NCBI RefSeq assembly: GCF_947241125.1 | Contig: NZ_OX365700.1 | Span: 3,940,461 to 4,004,460, forward strand | DNA length: 64,000 nt | Reading direction: 5' to 3' | Source of the DNA: Nitrospira tepida | GTDB taxonomy: Bacteria > Nitrospirota > Nitrospiria > Nitrospirales > Nitrospiraceae | Shown here: positions 18,572 through 26,784 of the stretch, one piece after another | How the letters are laid out: every line of letters starts with the position of its first letter | How positions within the stretch are numbered: the first letter of the stretch is position 1 | The notes under the pieces: model-generated | Told to the model about the DNA's origin: nothing | The model's input: only the letters and a program-made list of their open reading frames with translations | Databases searched by the model: none | Program-made: the position numbers and the translations under genes

Positions 18572-18790
18572 GTGCCTGAAGGGAAGAAGGTTCGTATTCG
18601 GGTCAAGACCGTGAATTGCACCTACGTCGGCGACTTTTTGATTCCTCCGATGCGCAATCGAGTCTCGGACGCCATCAATGAGGAACAGCGCCTGTTCATC
18701 AGCCTGACAGACGTCCTCATCAACGACAAGGACAAGGCCGACTTCGTGGCCATCAACAAAAACTTGATCGAGTCGATCGCGCAACTGTAA
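18572..18790 (+). CDS. Small conserved protein, possibly DUF6812-like
   Basis: A 72-residue protein starting at GTG with GAGGAGGG upstream. It looks like a single small beta-barrel: short strands VRIRVKTVNCTYVGDFLIP, then RVSDAINEEQRLFISLTDVLIND and a C-terminal AINKNLIESIAQL. This resembles the DUF6812-type family by memory, but the match is not certain. It sits between the basic mini-protein and the MsbA-like exporter, which starts 100 bp later. Function unknown. Confidence 0.75.
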   Translation: MPEGKKVRIRVKTVNCTYVGDFLIPPMRNRVSDAINEEQRLFISLTDVLINDKDKADFVAINKNLIESIAQL

Positions 18791-18889
18791 GGTCCTCTCT
18801 CCGCCGAGCGTCCCTCCGAAACGGACACCCCGTGCCGGTTCCTTTTCTGCTCCATCCTCCATCTTCTATTGGAGCCTGCCGGATACCTT

Positions 18890-20629
18890 ATGAAATACTA
18901 TCGCCGGTTCCTGCCGTTCCTAAAGCCCTACCTCCCGAGAATGCTCGCGGCCGCGGGCTTAGTCGCCGTCGTCGCCCTGATCAACCTGGTGTTGATTCGG
19001 CTGGTGGGGCGCCTGTGGGACGTCGTCACCGTCCAGCGCAACGAGACCGAGATGAATCATCTTCTGGCGCTGTTTCTCCTGCTCGTCCTGGCACAGGGGA
19101 TCTTTTCGGTCGGACACGGGTATCTGGCGGCGTGGATTTCGCAACATCTGACCGCGGATTTTCGGCGCCATGTCTTCCGTCACCTGCAAAGCCTTTCACT
19201 GGGATTTTTCGCTAAACGTCGGACCGGCGAACTGCTATCCCGGCTGATGAACGACATCGGCGTCATCCAGAACATCGCGACCGACACGCCGATCGACCTG
19301 GCCAAGCAGGCCGTGACCTTGATCGGGGGTATCGCCTTTCTGCTCGTGACCAATTGGCAATTATGCGTGCTGATTCTCCTGCTGCTGCCCGCGCTGGTGC
19401 TGGTGGCCAAATTCTTCGGCCGCCGGCTCAAGCGGCTCTCGACGGCTATTCAAGATCGCACGGCCACGCTCTCGACGATCATCGAAGAAGTGTTATCCGG
19501 CATCCGCGTGGTCAAATCGTTCGTCCGGACATCCTGGGAGGAGGCTCGGTTCGCTGCCACCTTGAATGCCGCCGTCCGTGTCGCGCTCAAGCGGGCGGTC
19601 GTCATGGCCGTGTTCGTGCCGACGATCACGCTGCTCACCTTTGCAGCCGGCGCCGCCGTGCTCTGGTACGGAGGGCGGCAGGTCATCCAAGGGCAGGTCT
19701 CTCCCGGCGACCTCTTCGCGTTCGTCCTGTTTGCGGGCATTCTGATCGGGCCGTTCGGTGCAGCCGCGCGGGTCTTCGCCCAAATCAAAGAGGCGCAGGG
19801 CGCCATGCAGCGAGTCTTCGAGATCCTTGACACACAGCCGGAGGTTTCCGATGGCCCTGACGCGCAGGACCTCCCTCCCGTTCGGGGTCAGATGCGGCTT
19901 CAGCATGTCTCGTTTCAATACGACTCGCGCCAAGTCATTCTCCATGACGTGAGTTTGGAGGCCAATCCCGGCGAGGTGGTCGCCTTGGTTGGGCCGACGG
20001 GGGCGGGCAAGACGACCGTGATCAACCTGCTCCACCGGTTTTATGATCCCTCCGGCGGCGCCATCACCGTCGATGGCCATGACCTCCGGCACGTCCGACT
20101 CGACAGTTGGTATCGGCAGGTGGCGCTGGTCCCCCAGGAGACCGTGCTCTTCGGCGGCACGATCCTCGACAACATCCGATACGGACGTGAAGACGCGACC
20201 GAAGCGGACGTGCTGGCCGCCAGCGAAGCGGCGTTGGCGGACGAGTTCATCACGCGCTTGCCTGACGGATACCAGACCGTAGTCGGCGAGAAGGGTGTGA
20301 ACCTGTCGGGGGGACAGCGGCAGCGGATTGCGATTGCGCGGGCCATTCTCAAGAACCCGCGAGTCCTGCTGCTCGACGAGGCGACCTCCGCGCTCGACAC
20401 CGAATCCGAACGATTGGTTCAGCAGGCGCTCGATCGCCTGATGGCCGGACGGACCACCTTTGTCGTGGCCCATCGGCTCACCACCGTGCAGAAGGCCCAC
20501 AGGATCATCGTGCTGGACAAGGGCGCCGTCGTCGAGAGCGGCACCCATGCGGAACTGATCGAGCGGCGAGGGCTCTACCACTACCTCGCCACGCTCCGGC
20601 AGACCGAGGACGAACTTCGCTCTGCGTGA
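18890..20629 (+). CDS. msbA: MsbA-like ABC exporter (fused membrane and ATPase domains)
   Basis: Half-transporter of 579 residues that should dimerise to flip lipid A core or a related lipid across the inner membrane. Six membrane helices lie in residues 15-310. The ATPase domain is fully equipped: Walker A GPTGAGKTT, Q-loop VALVPQET, signature LSGGQRQR, Walker B VLLLDEATSALD and switch VVAHRL. Start ATG 18890 gives the family N terminus (MKYYRRFLPFLKPYLPRM); the open frame begins seven codons earlier. It is a useful contrast to the degenerate ABC protein at 47826-49505. Substrate is inferred from family resemblance only. Confidence 0.85.
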   Translation: MKYYRRFLPFLKPYLPRMLAAAGLVAVVALINLVLIRLVGRLWDVVTVQRNETEMNHLLALFLLLVLAQGIFSVGHGYLAAWISQHLTADFRRHVFRHLQSLSLGFFAKRRTGELLSRLMNDIGVIQNIATDTPIDLAKQAVTLIGGIAFLLVTNWQLCVLILLLLPALVLVAKFFGRRLKRLSTAIQDRTATLSTIIEEVLSGIRVVKSFVRTSWEEARFAATLNAAVRVALKRAVVMAVFVPTITLLTFAAGAAVLWYGGRQVIQGQVSPGDLFAFVLFAGILIGPFGAAARVFAQIKEAQGAMQRVFEILDTQPEVSDGPDAQDLPPVRGQMRLQHVSFQYDSRQVILHDVSLEANPGEVVALVGPTGAGKTTVINLLHRFYDPSGGAITVDGHDLRHVRLDSWYRQVALVPQETVLFGGTILDNIRYGREDATEADVLAASEAALADEFITRLPDGYQTVVGEKGVNLSGGQRQRIAIARAILKNPRVLLLDEATSALDTESERLVQQALDRLMAGRTTFVVAHRLTTVQKAHRIIVLDKGAVVESGTHAELIERRGLYHYLATLRQTEDELRSA

Positions 20630-20690
20630 GGGCAACGGCACGGCCGTTGGTCCATGAGGAGGTCTCCCGGTCATCGGCTTGTTCACGCTC

Positions 20691-21344
20691 CTATCCCGTT
20701 TCCTGCGACGCCAGGCCAGCCGGCTGCAACAAGACGCCGTCCTGCCTGACCTTGTGCACAAATTGCTCAAGGCTCTCTGCGACCACTTCATTGATCAGTC
20801 GCTGAGCATCTTCCTTTGTAAACCAATAGACCCGTCGCTCCTGCGCAGCAGACACCGGAATGCGGTACTCGCTCCCATCGACTTGATTGACCCACTCGAA
20901 GACGAACACGGCCTTTGCCGTCATCGTGGTCGAGAGACCTGTGGCCACCGCGTCGAGTCTGAAGTCCTGTACTTCCCCGGTCAACGTCACATCGGGGAAA
21001 CTCGGGTCAATGTCTCCATTGGTGCGGACTCGCCACCCTCTTTCTCTCAAATACCTGGTCATGGCGTTCGCGACGGCCCGCCCGACATCACCTCCGGCAA
21101 CTTGAATCGGATAGAGATCGAGCGTCCCGAACCGGCCCCGCCGTAAACCGAGCATCGCTGTTTCATGGCGCCGATCTTCAAGCCGCAACACACGGATCCT
21201 GACCCCTTGCCCTTCGCTCGCAACTTGAATCCCCCTCGCAGGGAAGGTTGGAATCGCGAGGAACATAGTGTCCTCGCCCCCGCCACACCCTCCGAGAACG
21301 TAGATCATCACCAGTACCAGACCTCCCGCCAGTATCCTCGCCAT
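20691..21344 (-). CDS. YajG-like lipoprotein
   Basis: A 217-residue exported protein with a lipobox VLGGC near residue 20. The mature part resembles the YajG/LPS-assembly-type lipoproteins: VRIRVLRLEDRR, then GRAVANAMTRYLRERGWRV, a beta-strand DVTLTGEVQDF and EWVNQVDGSEYRIPVS. It lies 96 bp downstream of nxrB behind a strong hairpin and probably has low read-through from it. Role unknown; there is no direct sign that it belongs to nitrite oxidation. Confidence 0.75.
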   Translation of the reverse strand: MARILAGGLVLVMIYVLGGCGGGEDTMFLAIPTFPARGIQVASEGQGVRIRVLRLEDRRHETAMLGLRRGRFGTLDLYPIQVAGGDVGRAVANAMTRYLRERGWRVRTNGDIDPSFPDVTLTGEVQDFRLDAVATGLSTTMTAKAVFVFEWVNQVDGSEYRIPVSAAQERRVYWFTKEDAQRLINEVVAESLEQFVHKVRQDGVLLQPAGLASQETG

Positions 21345-21378
21345 ACCCCTTCTCCCTCACGATGCTTCCAACGCACGA

Positions 21379-21408
21379 GGGGCCGGGAGCCTGGCGGCTC
21401 CCGGCCCC
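21379..21408 (-). terminator. GC-rich 13-bp hairpin after nxrB
   Basis: A perfect 13-bp stem (GGGGCCGGGAGCC / GGCTCCCGGCCCC) with a TGGC loop lies 33 bp after the nxrB stop codon. There is no T-run on either side, so it is either a factor-assisted terminator or a 3' hairpin protecting the abundant nxrAB mRNA from exonucleases. Confidence 0.7.
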
Positions 21409-21440
21409 CCCTCTCTCCGCGAACGGCACTGGCGTAGGCG

Positions 21441-22730
21441 TTACAGCCAGGTCACCCGTTCTGCCGGTCGGACGTAGATCGGCTCCTCGACCTGGATCCG
21501 CGCCACTTCCTTCCCCGACTTGTTGAAGCCCAGCACGGTGTCGTTGTACATCTCGAACCGCTTCCCGTGGATCTGGGTCTCAAACACCTTCGGGCCCGGA
21601 ATCACGTCGTACCGGAAGATGATCTGCTGGCTGGCCCGCCACAGTTGCAGCACCGCCAACAGCTCCCGGCTCGGCACCAGGTACTTCTCGATCGCATTGT
21701 CCACGCCCGGCCCGAACATCTGCCGGGCATAGCCCCGCGGGCTATGACGCGGCGGGATGTAGTAGCCGTTGGGCTCCGTCCCCCACTGCGGGTACAGGGG
21801 CAACGCCACCTGCTCCACCCGAATGGCGAAGTACAGCGGGTGCCACCGGTCCTCGGCCCACAGCCCGTCCTCGCCGATCCGCACCAGCGACTGCATCCGG
21901 ATCTTCCCGACGCAGGCCGCCATACAGCGCGTTTCCATCGGCTCGCCGCCCGTCAAGGGGTCCTTCCCCTCGATCCGCGGATAGCAGGCAATGCACTTCT
22001 CCGAGACCCGGGTCGTGCCCCGGTACATCGGCTTCTTGTACGGGCACTGCTCGACACACTTCTTGTACCCGCGGCAGCGGTTCTGGTCGATCAGCACGAT
22101 GCCGTCTTCCGGCCGCTTGTAGATGGCCTTCCGGGGACAGGCCGCGAGGCAGCCCGGGTACGTGCAGTGGTTGCAGATCCGCTGGAGATAGAAGAAGAAC
22201 GTCTCATGCTCCGGCAGACTGCTGCCCGTCATCTTCCAGGGTTCGTCCCGGGAGAAGCCGGTCTTGTCGATGCCTTCCACGAGGGCGCGCATCGAAGTGG
22301 CCGTGTCCTCGTAGATGTTGACGAACCGCCACTCCTGGTCCGTGGGGATGTAGCCGATCGCCGCCTGGCCGACCTTGGCCCCGGCGTCGAAGATGGTCAT
22401 CCCCTCGAACACCCCGTAAGGGGCATGGTGCTTGCGGCCGACCCGCACGTTCCACACCTGCCCGCCCGGGTTCACTTGCTCGATCAACTGCGTGATCTTC
22501 ACGTCGTAGAACTGGGGATACCCGCCGTAGGGCTTGGTCTCCACGTTGTTCCACCACATGTACTCCTGGCCCTTCGAGAAGAGCCAGGTGGACTTGTCGG
22601 CCATCGAACAGGTCTGGCACGCCAAGCACCGGTTGATGTTGAACACGAAGGCGAACTGCCACTTCGGATGCCGCTCCTCGTAGGGATAGAGCATCTTGCG
22701 GCCCAGTTGCCAGTTATAGACTTCAGGCAT
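21441..22730 (-). CDS. nxrB: Nitrite oxidoreductase beta subunit
   Basis: Electron-transfer subunit of nitrite oxidoreductase, 429 residues, passing electrons from the molybdenum subunit toward the membrane subunit. Cysteine groups for three [4Fe-4S] and one [3Fe-4S] cluster are visible: CLACQTCSMAD (35-45), CNHCTYPGCLAACP, CRGYKKCVEQCP, then KCIACYPR with RCMAACVG. In the first group the fourth ligand position is an Asp rather than Cys. No signal peptide is seen; export is presumably by hitchhiking on the Tat signal of NxrA. GGAGGA lies just before the ATG. A 103-bp spacer with an inverted repeat separates it from nxrA. Confidence 0.97.
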   Translation of the reverse strand: MPEVYNWQLGRKMLYPYEERHPKWQFAFVFNINRCLACQTCSMADKSTWLFSKGQEYMWWNNVETKPYGGYPQFYDVKITQLIEQVNPGGQVWNVRVGRKHHAPYGVFEGMTIFDAGAKVGQAAIGYIPTDQEWRFVNIYEDTATSMRALVEGIDKTGFSRDEPWKMTGSSLPEHETFFFYLQRICNHCTYPGCLAACPRKAIYKRPEDGIVLIDQNRCRGYKKCVEQCPYKKPMYRGTTRVSEKCIACYPRIEGKDPLTGGEPMETRCMAACVGKIRMQSLVRIGEDGLWAEDRWHPLYFAIRVEQVALPLYPQWGTEPNGYYIPPRHSPRGYARQMFGPGVDNAIEKYLVPSRELLAVLQLWRASQQIIFRYDVIPGPKVFETQIHGKRFEMYNDTVLGFNKSGKEVARIQVEEPIYVRPAERVTWL

Positions 22731-22746
22731 GGTTTCCTCCGTAATC

Positions 22747-22830
22747 CGTCATTCGTCATTAGTCATTCGTACGGTCCGTCCGAACACCCCATCACTCTTG
22801 CAAGTGACGAGTGACGGTTGACGAATGACG
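22747..22830. repeat. Inverted repeat in the nxrA-nxrB spacer
   Basis: A perfect 12-bp inverted repeat (CGTCATTCGTCA at 22747-22758 and its complement at 22819-22830) encloses 60 nt that contain more copies of the same words (GTCATTCGT, GTGACGAGTGACGG). The nxrA-nxrB mRNA can therefore fold into a large hairpin between the two reading frames. Confidence 0.7.
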
Positions 22831-22833
22831 CCA

Positions 22834-25800
22834 TTACACCTTGATCTTAATGTGCTCGCCCTTGAGCCACTTGATCATGAACTCGTTCTCCTGCCCGGGG
22901 GTAAAGCCGGTCCGGACCGGTTCCCACGGGCCGCGGGCGCCGATGCCGCCGTCTTCCGCCTTGGTGATGCGGATCAGACATTCCTTCGGCACCGTGTTGA
23001 TCGCGTGGTGGTCGACCTGATAGCCCCACTTGAACTTCCAGGCCACCGCGTGCTTGCCCGGCAAGCTGTCGGTCTGGTGCATCGGCATCAACCAGCTCCG
23101 CGTAAAGGACTGTTGGGCCCCGTAGCGGAAGTTGGACTGATAGCCGGTGTCCAGGGCGATGGCGCGGCCGTCCGGCCGTGTCTCGTGCCCTTTGACCGAT
23201 TTCGCCGTCGCCACGTACGGGGCGTGCTTCGCCATCGTCACGTGGTACGGATACGCCGGGTTGTACTTGGCCCGGATCATCAAGCGGGCGACCTTATAGT
23301 AGGGGTCACTCGGCTTCCAGCCGCGGTAGGGCCGATCCACCGGGTTCCCGTCCACATAGACATAGTCCCCGTCGTTGATGCCGCGATCCTTGGCTGCCTG
23401 CGGGTTGATGTGCAACTGGTGCTCCCCGACCCCCGGCGTCCGCTTGTCCATCCGGTACGGATCGCCGAAGTTCGACTCGTAGATCTGCACCCAGTCGTTC
23501 ACCGACCACTGGCTGTGCACCCGGTGCCGGGTCTTGGGGGTGACGCAATAGAACTGATACCCCTTCTCCCATAACGGATTGCTGTGCCGCTTGATTTCTT
23601 GCCACGGCAACTTCACGTTGCGCACCGTCTTATCGTCATGGTGCTGCGCCGTGATGGGGATGCCGTAATCATCGGGACGGAGGTAGGGATTCGTGGAAAA
23701 GATGGCGTTGGGCAGGTACGGCGTCGCTTCTGTCCCCTCGCGGTGTGAGATGAAGTTTTCGCCGTACTCGATCGCCTCCGGCTCGGTCCGATAGGTCTCG
23801 TACCGCCCCGTCCTCGTCCACATCGGCTTGGACTCATTCGTTTCCTCCCAGAACGGATGCCGCGGATAGGTCCGGACCATGACCATCCAGCCCTTCTCCG
23901 ACTTCAAGAGCACGTCCGCCGAATAGCCGTAGAACGTCGAGGAGGCATCCAACAGGCGCTGCACGTAGACGTCCACCCGGTTCAGGTAGACCATCGCGAA
24001 ATAGTCTTTCATGCGCTGATCGCCCGTGATTTCAGACAATTTCGCGGCGACGCCCGCGAACGTGTCGAGGTCGTTGCGGGTGTCGTAGAGCGGGCGGATG
24101 CCGCCCTTCCACACCTGCACCCACGGATTCGACACCGTCACCGTCATCTCCGGATAGGTGAATTCCATCCAGGAGTTGCACGCGAAGGCGATGTCGTTGT
24201 GGTTGACATCCGACGTCATTTCGATGTCTTGCGTGATGAGACACTCGATGTTCGGATCGACGTTCTTGACCATGTCGTAGTGGTGCTTGGCATTGTTGAG
24301 CACGTTCACGTTGGTGACCCAGCGGAACTTGCTCGGAGTCGGCATGTGCGTCTTGCCTGTGAACACCTTGCGCCCATACTTGGGCGTATTCACGATCAAG
24401 GCCGTGTCACCGTGGTTCCAATAGCCGACTTCCTCGCCGTAGTAATACGACCTGGTCTTGATCTCCTTGCCATGCACGTTGGGATCCGTCGTGATGTTGA
24501 ACGGGTCCTCGCCTGTATGCACACCGAGCCCGGCGCCGGACCAGGGGGTCGCAGTCCAGGTGCCGGCCTTGTAGTTCCCGGCCCAGGTATGCTGCCCGGT
24601 CCCGAACTTGCCGACGTTGCCGGTGATGATCAACACCATGGCGGCGCCACGAGAGTTGATCGTCATCTGGAAGTAATGGTTCGTGCCCTCGCCATTGTGG
24701 ATTGAGGCGGGCTTGACCGTGCCGGAATCCCGCGCCCAACGGACCAACAGGTCCTTTGGCGTTCGACAGATCTGATGCACCGTGTCCAGGTCATAGTCCT
24801 GAAAGTGCACCAAATACATCTGCCACACCGGAATGGTATCGACTTCCCGCCCGCTGAGCAGCTTGACGCGATAGGTGCCCGTCAAGGCGGCGTCGATGCC
24901 GCTGGTGTGATAATGCCATCCGACCTGTTCGCGGTGCAGAGGAACCGCCTGGTTTTTGGACAGGTCCCACACCATCATGCCCCCGAGCCGTTCAACCTGC
25001 TCCGGTTTCAGCGACTGCACTTTCCCCGAGTAACTCATCGAGAAGTCAGGGAACTTGTAATCCTTCACGACGTCCCGGGGATCCAAGAATTGCAGCGTAT
25101 CGGTCCGGACAAGCAGCGGAGCATCCGTAAAGCTTTTCAGGAAGTCGACATCGTGCAGGTTCTCGTCGGTAAGGATTTTCATCGCGCCCAGGAAGATCGC
25201 CCCGTCCGACTGTGGCCTCAACGGCATCCAGTAGTCTGCGCGATAGGCCGTCGGGTTGTATTCCGGCGTGATGACCACGATACGCCCGCCGCGCTCGATC
25301 GACTCCAACTTCCAATGCGCTTCCGGCATCTTGTTCTCGACGAAGTTCTTCCCCCAGCTTGTATTCAGCTTGGAGAAACGCATGTCGGAGAGGTCTATGT
25401 CGGAGGCTTGAGCCCCGCACCACCAGGGGTGCGAGGGGTTTTGGTCGCCGTGCCAGGTATAGTTGGACCAATACCGCCCGCCCTGAGCTTGATCCGGGCC
25501 GACCTTCCGGATCCAGGTGTCCAGCAAGGCGTTGACCCCACCGTTCATGCGGGTATTGCCCATCTTGCCGATGATGCCGAGGACCGGCATGCCGGCGCGG
25601 TGCTTGAAGCAGCGGGTCCCCGCGCCCTTCATCATCTCGATCATCTCGGGCGGATAGCCCTGCTCGCGCAACCGCCGGGCGCCGGCCTCGCCACTATAGC
25701 GCGTGGCGATGATGACCATCGCCTTGGCGGCATAGCTGAAGGCCGTGTCCCAGGAGACGCGCATCATGTCGTCCAGAAACCGGCTGTCGAATTTGTACTT

Positions 25801-26271
25801 GCTCTTGGTCTCCGGGGTGAGCTCCGGGGAGCCGGCATCCATCCATTCCTTCCAGCCCTTGCGCATCAGGGGGCCTTTCAAGCGATAGGGGCCGTAGACG
25901 CGGCGGTGGAAGGTGAAGCCCTTCAGGCACATGCGGGGGTTGTGGGCGAAGGTCCCGCGGTTGCCGTAGAGGTCTTCGTAGGTCTGGTGGTCGTAGTTCT
26001 GCTCGACGCGCATGACGACGCCGTTGCGGACGAAGGCGCGGATGCGGCAGGCGTGCGTGTCGTTGGGGGAACAGCACCAGGTGAAGGAGGAGTCATACCG
26101 GTACTGATCGTGGTAGACGCGCTCCCACGAGCGGTCCGGATAGTCGCCGAGGGGGTTGCCCACCTCGATGACCGGCTGGAGGGCCGTCAGCGCCAGCGCG
26201 CGATCGGCGATCGCCGCGGCCGCCACCGTCCCCGCCGTGACCTTCAGAAATTGTCGTCGTGATAAAAACAT
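22834..26271 (-). CDS. nxrA: Nitrite oxidoreductase alpha subunit
   Basis: Molybdopterin (bis-MGD) catalytic subunit that oxidises nitrite to nitrate on the periplasmic side; 1145 residues, the size of Nitrospira NxrA. A twin-arginine signal SRRQFLK occupies residues 4-10. The N-terminal iron-sulfur site reads C67-x3-D71-x3-C75 with C115, where nitrate reductase NarG has His/Cys/Cys/Cys. The putative Mo-ligand region is YWSNYTWHGDQNPSHPWWCG. Start ATG 26271 was chosen because GGGAGG lies eight bases upstream and the Tat motif follows at once; the frame opens nine bases earlier. It is preceded by a sigma-54-type promoter and followed by nxrB. Confidence 0.97.
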   Translation of the reverse strand: MFLSRRQFLKVTAGTVAAAAIADRALALTALQPVIEVGNPLGDYPDRSWERVYHDQYRYDSSFTWCCSPNDTHACRIRAFVRNGVVMRVEQNYDHQTYEDLYGNRGTFAHNPRMCLKGFTFHRRVYGPYRLKGPLMRKGWKEWMDAGSPELTPETKSKYKFDSRFLDDMMRVSWDTAFSYAAKAMVIIATRYSGEAGARRLREQGYPPEMIEMMKGAGTRCFKHRAGMPVLGIIGKMGNTRMNGGVNALLDTWIRKVGPDQAQGGRYWSNYTWHGDQNPSHPWWCGAQASDIDLSDMRFSKLNTSWGKNFVENKMPEAHWKLESIERGGRIVVITPEYNPTAYRADYWMPLRPQSDGAIFLGAMKILTDENLHDVDFLKSFTDAPLLVRTDTLQFLDPRDVVKDYKFPDFSMSYSGKVQSLKPEQVERLGGMMVWDLSKNQAVPLHREQVGWHYHTSGIDAALTGTYRVKLLSGREVDTIPVWQMYLVHFQDYDLDTVHQICRTPKDLLVRWARDSGTVKPASIHNGEGTNHYFQMTINSRGAAMVLIITGNVGKFGTGQHTWAGNYKAGTWTATPWSGAGLGVHTGEDPFNITTDPNVHGKEIKTRSYYYGEEVGYWNHGDTALIVNTPKYGRKVFTGKTHMPTPSKFRWVTNVNVLNNAKHHYDMVKNVDPNIECLITQDIEMTSDVNHNDIAFACNSWMEFTYPEMTVTVSNPWVQVWKGGIRPLYDTRNDLDTFAGVAAKLSEITGDQRMKDYFAMVYLNRVDVYVQRLLDASSTFYGYSADVLLKSEKGWMVMVRTYPRHPFWEETNESKPMWTRTGRYETYRTEPEAIEYGENFISHREGTEATPYLPNAIFSTNPYLRPDDYGIPITAQHHDDKTVRNVKLPWQEIKRHSNPLWEKGYQFYCVTPKTRHRVHSQWSVNDWVQIYESNFGDPYRMDKRTPGVGEHQLHINPQAAKDRGINDGDYVYVDGNPVDRPYRGWKPSDPYYKVARLMIRAKYNPAYPYHVTMAKHAPYVATAKSVKGHETRPDGRAIALDTGYQSNFRYGAQQSFTRSWLMPMHQTDSLPGKHAVAWKFKWGYQVDHHAINTVPKECLIRITKAEDGGIGARGPWEPVRTGFTPGQENEFMIKWLKGEHIKIKV

Positions 26272-26403
26272 TGAAAGCACCTCCCTGCTGAATGAACGAT
26301 CAAGAGAAGATACTGCCCTTGCTTCCTGTCGACTCGTCGTCGAGCTGCAATCTCACCTCCTTCTCTCTGTCCCGACATTCGCTGCGAAAACAGGGCGGGG
26401 TAG

Positions 26404-26419
26404 AGCAAAGAAGCTGCCA
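26404..26419 (-). promoter_or_regulatory. Sigma-54 (-24/-12) promoter of nxrAB
   Basis: On the minus strand TGGCAGCTTCTTTGCT matches the sigma-54 consensus TGGCAC-N5-TTGCW at the invariant GG and GC with the required 10-nt spacing, and at 10 of the 12 defined positions. It lies 133 bp upstream of the nxrA ATG, giving a leader of about 120 nt. A 7-bp dyad AAGCTGC/GCAGCTT (26411-26429) overlaps its -24 half. A second, weaker GG-N10-GC arrangement is near 26345-26362. Confidence 0.72.
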
Positions 26420-26534
26420 GGAGCAGCTTTGATCACCATGGAAATGCGAGAGCAGGGTAAGCCATTAAAAAACAAGATGAATTAGAGGCTGATCGAGGGG
26501 GAGAGAACGAACTAGGCCGCGGCGCAAAACTCGC

Positions 26535-26560
26535 CTTGCGCACATGGACATATGCGCAAG
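26535..26560. promoter_or_regulatory. Probable activator site upstream of nxrAB
   Basis: A 26-bp near-perfect dyad: outer arms CTTGCGCA / TGCGCAAG, inner arms ATG / CAT around a GA centre, with one mismatched pair. Its centre is about 142 bp upstream of the -12 element, the distance usual for enhancer sites of NtrC-type activators. The adjacent sigma-54 activator is the obvious candidate to bind it. Confidence 0.6.
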
Positions 26561-26679
26561 AGCCGTGGCTCGCGTTTTAGCTTCATCAAATCAAGAACTT
26601 TGGCCTGCATGACTGGATATGCGGGCGAGCGTGAGGGACCTGGCTGATCCGCTGAATCAAGGGATGGAGGTTGGAAACG

Positions 26680-26697
26680 CTTCGGACGTTACCGAAG
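26680..26697 (-). terminator. Weak stem-loop after the sigma-54 regulator gene
   Basis: CTTCGG / CCGAAG with a 6-nt loop, followed on the minus strand by CGTTTCC, 87 bp past the stop of the response regulator. The short stem makes this only a candidate. Confidence 0.35.
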
Positions 26698-26784
26698 GGC
26701 AACGCCAGAAGTCCAAAATAAGAAGACTACAGGATGGAGGTGGTCCACCGTGGATTACCACGTGGAAACATGGGGGGTCGCTGG

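Noticed and set aside
24775-26262. Plus-strand open frame of 495 codons over nxrA
   Set aside because: Antisense to a well-identified gene; high-GC shadow rich in His, Arg and Val without a family.
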